The position numbers and the translations under genes were made by a program. From Terriglobales bacterium (GTDB lineage Bacteria; Acidobacteriota; Terriglobia; Terriglobales; Gp1-AA117): 7,552 nt of DNA. How positions within the stretch are numbered: the first letter of the stretch is position 1; the number at the start of each line of letters is the position of its first letter. The notes under the pieces were generated by a model that was given only the letters and a program-made list of their open reading frames with translations, did not search any database and was not told the DNA's origin. The stretch covers positions 1-7,552 of the forward strand of contig JASLFF010000208.1 in the NCBI GenBank assembly GCA_030150795.1, read 5' to 3'. Below, in pieces: positions 1 to 4,793 of the stretch.

Positions 1-1
1 A

Positions 2-97
2 AAGTATGCGGGCGGCGTTGCGGACATCACTGTCCGGCAGAACATACAACTTCATTGGATCACCATCAAAGATCTTCCAGACGTGCTGCAAGCTTAA
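2..97 (+). pseudogene. 5' segment of the sirohaem nitrite/sulfite reductase, ending at an in-frame TAA
   Basis: Frame 2 is open from the window edge to TAA at 95-97 and encodes 31 residues, including GGVADITVRQNIQLHWI. This is the end of the N-terminal ferredoxin-like half domain (NIR_SIR_ferr type) found in sirohaem sulfite and nitrite reductases. The Arg codon at 35-37 sits where the family has its first anion/sirohaem-binding arginine. After the TAA the same frame continues as FDCGLTS into the conserved CGDVTRNVTGC block, with no shift and apparently no missing residues. One base change (for example TTA to TAA) would therefore explain the stop. The segment belongs to the same gene as the next CDS; the true start lies upstream of the window. 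Whether the stop is a real mutation or a sequence error cannot be told here. Confidence 0.75.
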
Positions 98-118
98 TTC
101 GATTGCGGCCTGACCTCG

Positions 119-1402
119 ATGGCAACATGCGGCGACGTTACGCGAAACGTCACGGGCTGCCCGCTTGCCGGATTGAACGCGCACGAGCTTTGCGATGCTT
201 CAGCGTTAGTCGATGAAGTCACGCAGCTGCTCGTCGACAATCCTGAGTTTTATAACCTGCCGCGCAAATTTAAGATCAGCATCAGTGGTTGCCAGGATTG
301 GTGCTCCTATCCTGAGATTAATGATCTGGCTTTCACGCCCGCGGTCCGCGACGTGGCAGGGAAGAGCGAAGTCGGATTTTCCATACGCGTGGGCGGAGGG
401 CTTTCTACCGAGCCTCACCTGGCGGTACGACTGAATGCTTTTGTGCGCTGGGAGCAGGTTATTCCGGTGAGCAGGGTCGTAGCTGAAATCTTTCGCGATG
501 CGGACGGGCTGCGGGAAAACCGTGAGCGCGCCCGATTGAAATATTTATTCCTGCAGCACGGCTGGACAGCCGAATCATTCCTGCAGGAATTAGAGCGCAA
601 ACTGGGATATAAGCTGGAGCCGGGAGCTATTGAACAGCAGCCTGACGACGTGTTTCGAGACCATGTTGGCGTCCATCGGCAAAAGCAGCCAGGTCTTTTT
701 TACGTTGGCGCGGCAGTGCTGCGTGGCCGCATCAATCCGCAGCAGCTGCGTGCGGCAGCCGACCTGGCTGAGCGCTATGGCAACGGCGAACTTCGCACCA
801 CCAACACACAGAACCTGGTGATTGTGAATGTACCGCGCGCAAGCACTGCGGCCGTAACTCTTGGCCTGGAAAGCGTGGGACTTCATGTTACGGCCTCGCC
901 TTTCTGGCGCGGCGCAGTGGCCTGCACCGGCAGCGAGTTTTGCAAACTGGCCATCACGGAAACCAAAGCTTTCACTCGCTGGCTGGTGGAGGAGTTGGAA
1001 GAGCGAATTCCGGAGTTTGACCAGCAATTAAAGCTCAACGTCACGGGCTGTCCAAATAGTTGCGGCCAGCATCGCATTGCCGATATTGGGTTGGAAGGTA
1101 AAAAGCTCAAGATTGCCGGCCGCACCCAGGACGCTTACTACTTCTGCCTTGGCGGCGCGGTGGGTGAGCATGCAGGCTTTGGCCGTCCGGTGGGATATCG
1201 TTGCGCGGCAAGCGAAGTGCCGGATGCCATTGAGCGCCTGCTACGCAGCTATCTTGATGACCGCCGCGGCACAGAAAACCTGCGGCAGTTTTTCGCCCGC
1301 CACTCGGAAGCGGCGTTGCGGACTTTTCTTGCCGGACAAGACTTGCCGCCGGTATTGCGTGATCCCTCACCCGGCAGAGTGCCACACGGGGTGGAAGGAT
1401 AG
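119..1402 (+). CDS. Sirohaem- and 4Fe-4S-dependent nitrite/sulfite reductase, main part
   Basis: This cytoplasmic enzyme makes a six-electron reduction of sulfite to sulfide or nitrite to ammonia at a sirohaem/4Fe-4S centre. Residue numbers count from the ATG at 119. CGDVTRNVTGC at 4-14 and LPRKFK at 47-52 carry Arg9, Lys50 and Lys52, which match the anion-binding Arg and Lys residues of sulfite reductase. GGGLS follows near residue 93. A second ferredoxin-like half domain spans about 190-255. The iron-sulfur ligands are Cys269-x5-Cys275 and Cys311-x3-Cys315, in ACTGSEFC and TGCPNSC. The ATG at 119 is probably not the true start: no Shine-Dalgarno sequence precedes it, and homology continues upstream past an in-frame TAA. 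The stop is 2 bp from the sirohaem synthesis gene, so an operon is likely. Sulfite and nitrite reductases cannot be told apart by eye; the CysO-like gene nearby mildly favours sulfite. Confidence 0.9.
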   Translation: MATCGDVTRNVTGCPLAGLNAHELCDASALVDEVTQLLVDNPEFYNLPRKFKISISGCQDWCSYPEINDLAFTPAVRDVAGKSEVGFSIRVGGGLSTEPHLAVRLNAFVRWEQVIPVSRVVAEIFRDADGLRENRERARLKYLFLQHGWTAESFLQELERKLGYKLEPGAIEQQPDDVFRDHVGVHRQKQPGLFYVGAAVLRGRINPQQLRAAADLAERYGNGELRTTNTQNLVIVNVPRASTAAVTLGLESVGLHVTASPFWRGAVACTGSEFCKLAITETKAFTRWLVEELEERIPEFDQQLKLNVTGCPNSCGQHRIADIGLEGKKLKIAGRTQDAYYFCLGGAVGEHAGFGRPVGYRCAASEVPDAIERLLRSYLDDRRGTENLRQFFARHSEAALRTFLAGQDLPPVLRDPSPGRVPHGVEG

Positions 1403-1404
1403 CC

Positions 1405-2070
1405 ATGTCCCTTTATCCAATTTTCCTCAAGCTTGAGGGACACAAGGTGCTGATTGTTGGCGGCGGCCTGATTGCCGAACAAAAGATAGAAGCCGTGTTG
1501 CGCTCGGCGACAGACGTTACGGTGGTGTCACCGCAGATTACGCCTCGCATCCGCTTGTGGGCCCATCAGGGACGTATCAAATATCAAGCCGTTAAATTTC
1601 GTCCTGGCATGACCCGCGGCTATTTTCTCGTGATTTCCTGCACGGATTCTGAAGAGACCAACCGCGCCGTCTATCAGGAAGCGCGTGAAAACGGCGCGCT
1701 GGCAAATGCGGTGGATGATCCGGGATATTGCGATTTTTACGCGCCCGCGGTGGTCAGCCGGGGCGACTTCCAGATTGCCATTTCCACAAACGGGAATAGC
1801 CCAGCGCTTAGCCAGCATGTGCGTAAAAAGCTTGAGAATGAATTCGGGCCCGAATATGAGTCATGGACGGCATGGCTTGGGCAGATGCGCGACATCATGC
1901 GCAAGGTCCTGCCGCGCACAGAGCGCCGGAAAGAATTATTGATGTTGCTGGCGCTGTGTAAACCAGTAAAATCTCAAAATCAATCTATTCACGGAGGGAA
2001 CCATGGACCACTTGAGAAAATCAGAGTTGGAAACCAAACTGAGGCACGCGCTGAAAGAGCATCAGCATGA
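1405..2070 (+). CDS. Precorrin-2 dehydrogenase / sirohydrochlorin ferrochelatase (Met8/CysG N-terminal type)
   Basis: The enzyme oxidises precorrin-2 to sirohydrochlorin with NAD+, and in bifunctional members also inserts iron to give sirohaem. The Rossmann motif VGGGLIAEQK (18-27) binds NAD. NAVDD places Asp104 and Asp105 at the position of the catalytic aspartate. STNGNSPALSQHVRKKLE (127-144) is the conserved central segment of the family. GGAAGGA-like purines at 1393-1399 (GGAAGGA) lie 5 nt before the ATG and support this start, 2 bp after the reductase stop. At 221 residues the length is normal or slightly long. The last 37 residues (from Cys185) do not look conserved, are encoded by DNA that resembles an intergenic leader, and overlap the next ORF by 68 nt. 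TAA triplets in the other two frames at 1959-1961 and 1967-1969 suggest an ancestral stop there. No separate SirB-type ferrochelatase is seen in the window. Confidence 0.92.
   Translation: MSLYPIFLKLEGHKVLIVGGGLIAEQKIEAVLRSATDVTVVSPQITPRIRLWAHQGRIKYQAVKFRPGMTRGYFLVISCTDSEETNRAVYQEARENGALANAVDDPGYCDFYAPAVVSRGDFQIAISTNGNSPALSQHVRKKLENEFGPEYESWTAWLGQMRDIMRKVLPRTERRKELLMLLALCKPVKSQNQSIHGGNHGPLEKIRVGNQTEARAERASA
1993..1998 (+). promoter_or_regulatory. Strong Shine-Dalgarno site for the 57-codon ORF
   Basis: GGAGGG lies 4 nt before the ATG at 2003. It is the strongest ribosome binding site in the + strand operon and is the main argument that the small ORF is translated. Confidence 0.7.
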
Positions 2071-2176
2071 AGGCCTGAACATGATCGGTAATGCTGACCA
2101 ATTGCTGCACCGCCTGGTTGAAGCCGTGGAAGAGTGGAGCGAAGGCGGTTTCATCAGCCGGCAGAAAAGCGCGTAA
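2003..2176 (+). CDS. Small protein of 57 residues in the sirohaem operon, function unknown
   Basis: This ORF is not one I recognise. It runs from ATG 2003 to TAA 2174-2176 and encodes a charged, mostly helical-looking protein with no Cys, no signal peptide and no membrane segment. It begins MDHLRKSELETKLRHALKEH and ends GGFISRQKSA. Leucines and hydrophobic residues recur at helical spacing across residues 4-46, as expected for an amphipathic helix or helical hairpin. Support for translation: a GGAGGG site 4 nt upstream, codon third positions mostly G or C as in the neighbours, and a stop only 2 bp before the methyltransferase ATG. It overlaps the 3' end of the dehydrogenase ORF by 68 nt in another frame. 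A role tied to sirohaem synthesis or the reductase is only a guess from position. Confidence 0.65.
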   Translation: MDHLRKSELETKLRHALKEHQHEGLNMIGNADQLLHRLVEAVEEWSEGGFISRQKSA

Positions 2177-2178
2177 TC

Positions 2179-2991
2179 ATGTCCGGAAAGGTTTACATTG
2201 TGGGCGCCGGCCCGGGGGCGGCGGACCTGTTGACCCTGCGCGCCGCTACTTTGTTGCGCGCAGCGCAGGTGGTGCTGCATGACGATCTGGTGCCGCAGGA
2301 AATACTTGATCTCTGCCCGGCTTCCGCGCAGGTCGTCAACGTTGGCAAGCGTTGCGGGCACCGCGGCCGCAGCCAGGAACAAATCAATGCGCTCATGGTG
2401 TGGCATGCGCATGAGACTAAAGCACAGACCATTGTACGGCTCAAGTCCGGCGACCCCGCGGTTTTTGGCAGGTTGGGTGAAGAACTGGACGCGCTGCGGC
2501 GGGCCGGAGTTGAGTTTGAAATTGTTCCCGGCGTTACGGCCGCCAGCGCTGCTGCGGCTTCAGCGAAGATCACGCTTACCGACCGCCGCGCAGCGTCAGC
2601 TTTGGTCACCATTACCGCTCACAATAGCCGTGATGAAAACATCGGACGAACGATGGTCAATCCTCCGCGCACAACTTTTGCTATTTACATGCCTGGCCCT
2701 GACTATGGCCGCACCGCGCGCGAGTTGATGGATTCAGGTGTTGCGGCAAGTATGCCCTGCGCAGTGGTATCGAATGTAAGCCGCAAAGAAGAGCAAATAC
2801 GATTTCTGACTCTTCATGAATTGCCTTCAATCAGCGGAATTCCGGCACCCGCGTTGCTGATTGTTGGCGAAGTGGCTCGGCTGAATTCCAAAGATGCCAG
2901 CAAGGAACTGGAATGCCTTATTCATTCTGCGGAAAGAAGCCTGATGGATAACTCTGGTGTTCGCATCCAGGCCTCCACCCAACCGCAGTAG
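2179..2991 (+). CDS. cobA: Uroporphyrinogen-III C-methyltransferase (SUMT)
   Basis: SUMT methylates uroporphyrinogen III twice with S-adenosylmethionine to give precorrin-2, the substrate of the dehydrogenase upstream. The 270 residues carry the tetrapyrrole-methylase motifs in order: GAGPGAADLLTL (9-20), VRLKSGDPAVFGR (86-98), EIVPGVTAASAAAA (114-127), a YMPG segment near 170 and PALLIVGEV near 224-232. The segment usually read as PLTHR appears here as TLTDRRAAS (132-140). The ATG at 2179 is preferred because the GAGPG motif then starts at residue 9, as is usual. An upstream in-frame ATG at 2134 lies inside the 57-codon ORF. Only a weak purine-rich stretch precedes the start, so translation may be coupled to that ORF. 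The C-terminal 38 residues extend past the conserved domain. The gene could also be called sumT or the CysG C-terminal domain. Confidence 0.93.
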   Translation: MSGKVYIVGAGPGAADLLTLRAATLLRAAQVVLHDDLVPQEILDLCPASAQVVNVGKRCGHRGRSQEQINALMVWHAHETKAQTIVRLKSGDPAVFGRLGEELDALRRAGVEFEIVPGVTAASAAAASAKITLTDRRAASALVTITAHNSRDENIGRTMVNPPRTTFAIYMPGPDYGRTARELMDSGVAASMPCAVVSNVSRKEEQIRFLTLHELPSISGIPAPALLIVGEVARLNSKDASKELECLIHSAERSLMDNSGVRIQASTQPQ

Positions 2992-2995
2992 TTTT

Positions 2996-3868
2996 TCATT
3001 CGGTGTCAGCGACCTTGCCGCTCACAAAAATGATTTTGATTTTTGGTTGATTATAAAAATAGAGCAGCTTGCCATTGGCTCCTTTGGATTGGTTTGCGGG
3101 CTGTCCGCAGGTGGATACAATCTGATCCAACGTCTGTCCAACTTCGGGGTTGCAGGCAGGACCTTGATTACTTCCTTTTTGGGCGTCTTGTTCACTTTGA
3201 TTGTCCTGATCCTGACCACCGTTTCCATTATTGCCTGGATCATCTCCACCCTGCTTAAAGACCTTGCTGATCGCTTCCTCCACCTGGCTTACATTTTCCG
3301 GCTTCAGGCCCTTGAAATGGAAAACAATGTCACCTTTATAAGGATTTTGCTGGTCGTTTGATTGCTTACAAGTGATGAGCGAGAACTTGACCTCGCCCTT
3401 GCTCTCGTTCACCTCCAGTTTGATGGGATAGACCATTTCTCCAGTTCTTACGACATCCATCAGTTGATTTGCTGCTTGGTCCCCAATTTTTGATGCACCC
3501 TGTCCCATTGTCGCGCCGACCTTCGGAATTTTCGACAACCACCCGCCGGCTTTTGCGATACCCTCACCATTGCAGGTGCTGTTAGCAGGCTTGAGCTTGC
3601 CATCCGCATAGCTGTTTGTGCATTTAGCGATAGTCACAGTGGAGGAACTCACTGGCAAAACGCGCATGCCTCCGCCGGGGCTTTGGACCTCCAGAGCTGA
3701 ATCCGGATTGCCGACATGGCATCCATCTGTTCCCCGGGCCAAGGTATATTGCGCTTGCAATTGTTCAAGAACTGAAGGTGTGTTTTGTGCTTGAAGAGTA
3801 GTAAAAGACATGGCCGCACTGATAACCAGTGCGATTACAGATAGGCGGCGAAAGAAGTTGATGTTCAT
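2996..3868 (-). CDS. Exported six-cysteine protein with SmpA/BamE-like C-terminal module (paralogue A)
   Basis: The 290-residue protein has a signal peptide (basic n-region to Arg8, hydrophobic 9-24, likely cleavage after TLQA at residue 27) and should be periplasmic or surface-bound; there is no lipobox. PSVLEQLQAQY (31-41) opens the mature domain. Cysteines at 50, 83, 99, 167, 239 and 254 all have partners in the neighbouring paralogue, suggesting three disulfides. Residues 206-237 are a Gly/Gln/Asn/Asp-rich linker. The C-terminal 52 residues (CNPEVGQTLDQIVSTCGQP ... GKVADTE) resemble the GMTxxqVxxxlGxP ... GkV pattern of SmpA/OmlA/BamE proteins. Compared with its paralogue it has about 29 extra residues between Cys99 and Cys167, including GGWLSKIPKVGATMGQG. 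AAGGAG at 3875-3880, 6 nt before the ATG, fixes the start. Function is unknown; it is the last gene of the probable three-gene unit. Confidence 0.85.
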   Translation of the reverse strand: MNINFFRRLSVIALVISAAMSFTTLQAQNTPSVLEQLQAQYTLARGTDGCHVGNPDSALEVQSPGGGMRVLPVSSSTVTIAKCTNSYADGKLKPANSTCNGEGIAKAGGWLSKIPKVGATMGQGASKIGDQAANQLMDVVRTGEMVYPIKLEVNESKGEVKFSLITCKQSNDQQNPYKGDIVFHFKGLKPENVSQVEEAISKVFKQGGDDPGNNGNGGQDQDNQSEQDAQKGSNQGPACNPEVGQTLDQIVSTCGQPANQSKGANGKLLYFYNQPKIKIIFVSGKVADTE

Positions 3869-3965
3869 CGGGCTCTCCTTGGGGTTCGCTGCGTTTTTAA
3901 ATTGTGGGTTAAGTCAATGTCTCACGGGTCCCTGAAATGTGGCCGGGCTAAGGGGGGATTAATAT

Positions 3966-4757
3966 TTATTCGATATCAGCCACTTTGCCATTCATAAAAA
4001 TGATTTTGATTTTTGGTTCATTGTAAAAATAAAGCAGTTTCGTGCCTGCTCCTTTTGACTGGTTGGCTGGCTGTCCGCACGCGGCCATCACTTGATCAAC
4101 GGTTTGGCCGACTTCAGGATTGCAGGCCGACGGGCTGTTCTGAGGCTGTGAGTCCTGGTTTCCTTGAGATTGCTGGTTATCTTGCCCACCGCTCTGGGCC
4201 TGTTGGTCGCCACTATCTGCGCTGAATACCTCAGCGATTTTGTCTTCTATTTGGGTAACGCTTGCTGACTTAAGTGAATCCTTGGGAAACTCAATGATGA
4301 CTTGGCCAGTGTAAACAACGGCTTGGCCAGAATCGCCGGAGCAGTATCCAAAAGAAACTTTCACATCGTCTTTATCGACCTCAAGTTTTGTGGGGAATAC
4401 CTTATCGCCTTTCTCAAGAGCGACTAGAGCCTGCTTGGTCATATTCAAGTAATAAGTGCACTTGAAGCCGGCTTTGGTGAAGCTTCCATTTCTGTAATGG
4501 GAAGCACACATGGTGGAGGATCCTTTTTGCGGCAATGCAGCAGGGCCTGCTTTCTGAAGCGCCAAACCAGTTTCGGGATTGGTGACGGTGCATCCACCTT
4601 TTGCGGTCATCTTGGCCAGCGGATATTGCGCCTCCAACTGTTCCAGGACTGAAGGGGAAGCTGAAGGCGAAGAAGCTGTGCTCTGTGCATTAAGCGTAGC
4701 CACAGATGCGGCCACGAGCACGGTTAAAGCAATGCAGAGAAATAAGCGCTTTGTCAT
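3966..4757 (-). CDS. Exported six-cysteine protein with SmpA/BamE-like C-terminal module (paralogue B)
   Basis: The 263-residue protein has the same plan as its neighbour: a signal peptide (MTKR, then hydrophobic 5-21, likely cleavage after TLNA at residue 24), PSVLEQLEAQY (35-45), mature cysteines at 56, 84, 100, 139, 212 and 227, a Gln/Ser/Asn/Gly linker (181-210) and a C-terminal module CNPEVGQTVDQVMAACGQP ... GKVADIE. The central region shares G-[DE]-x-V-[FY]-P-x-KLEV and a C-terminal amphipathic segment with paralogue A. The ATG at 4757 is preferred to an in-frame TTG at 4772, because the longer form only adds MRTLT before a normal n-region. GAGAA about 9 nt upstream is a weak ribosome binding site. 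The gene begins 36 nt after the stop of the 591-residue protein gene, so co-transcription is likely. Function is unknown. Confidence 0.85.
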   Translation of the reverse strand: MTKRLFLCIALTVLVAASVATLNAQSTASSPSASPSVLEQLEAQYPLAKMTAKGGCTVTNPETGLALQKAGPAALPQKGSSTMCASHYRNGSFTKAGFKCTYYLNMTKQALVALEKGDKVFPTKLEVDKDDVKVSFGYCSGDSGQAVVYTGQVIIEFPKDSLKSASVTQIEDKIAEVFSADSGDQQAQSGGQDNQQSQGNQDSQPQNSPSACNPEVGQTVDQVMAACGQPANQSKGAGTKLLYFYNEPKIKIIFMNGKVADIE

Positions 4758-4770
4758 GGTCAGAGTTCTC

Positions 4771-4791
4771 AACGAAGCATTGCTGCTCGTT
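4771..4791 (-). other. Intercistronic hairpin with a GCAA loop
   Basis: Read on the - strand, AACGAGCA pairs with TGCTTCGTT across a GCAA loop: 8 bp with one bulged T. It fills most of the 36-nt gap between the 591-residue protein gene and paralogue B, directly before the weak GAGAA site. No T tract follows, so it is not a standard terminator. It could affect mRNA processing or the translation start of paralogue B. Short hairpins of this kind do occur by chance. Confidence 0.35.
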
Positions 4792-4793
4792 AT

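Noticed and set aside
590..1027. A 145-residue - strand ORF
   Set aside because: It is antisense to the conserved core of the sirohaem reductase and has no start signal or family resemblance.
2134..2178. Upstream ATG as the start of the methyltransferase
   Set aside because: It would add 15 residues before the usual N-terminus, and that DNA is better explained as part of the 57-codon ORF.
3006..3032. Hairpin GTCAGCG/CGCTCAC after the methyltransferase stop as a terminator
   Set aside because: The stem has a mismatch, and it is followed by A residues rather than a T tract on either strand. It is coding sequence of paralogue A.
2957..3361. A 134-residue + strand ORF with hydrophobic stretches
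   Set aside because: It lies antisense to paralogue A, which has a signal peptide, ribosome binding site and conserved paralogue. The hydrophobic runs come from the complement of polar Gln/Asn/Asp codons.
3869..3965. A promoter in the gap between the paralogues (TTGACT on the - strand at 3912-3917)
   Set aside because: No acceptable -10 box lies 16-18 bp downstream; read-through from the gene upstream is simpler.
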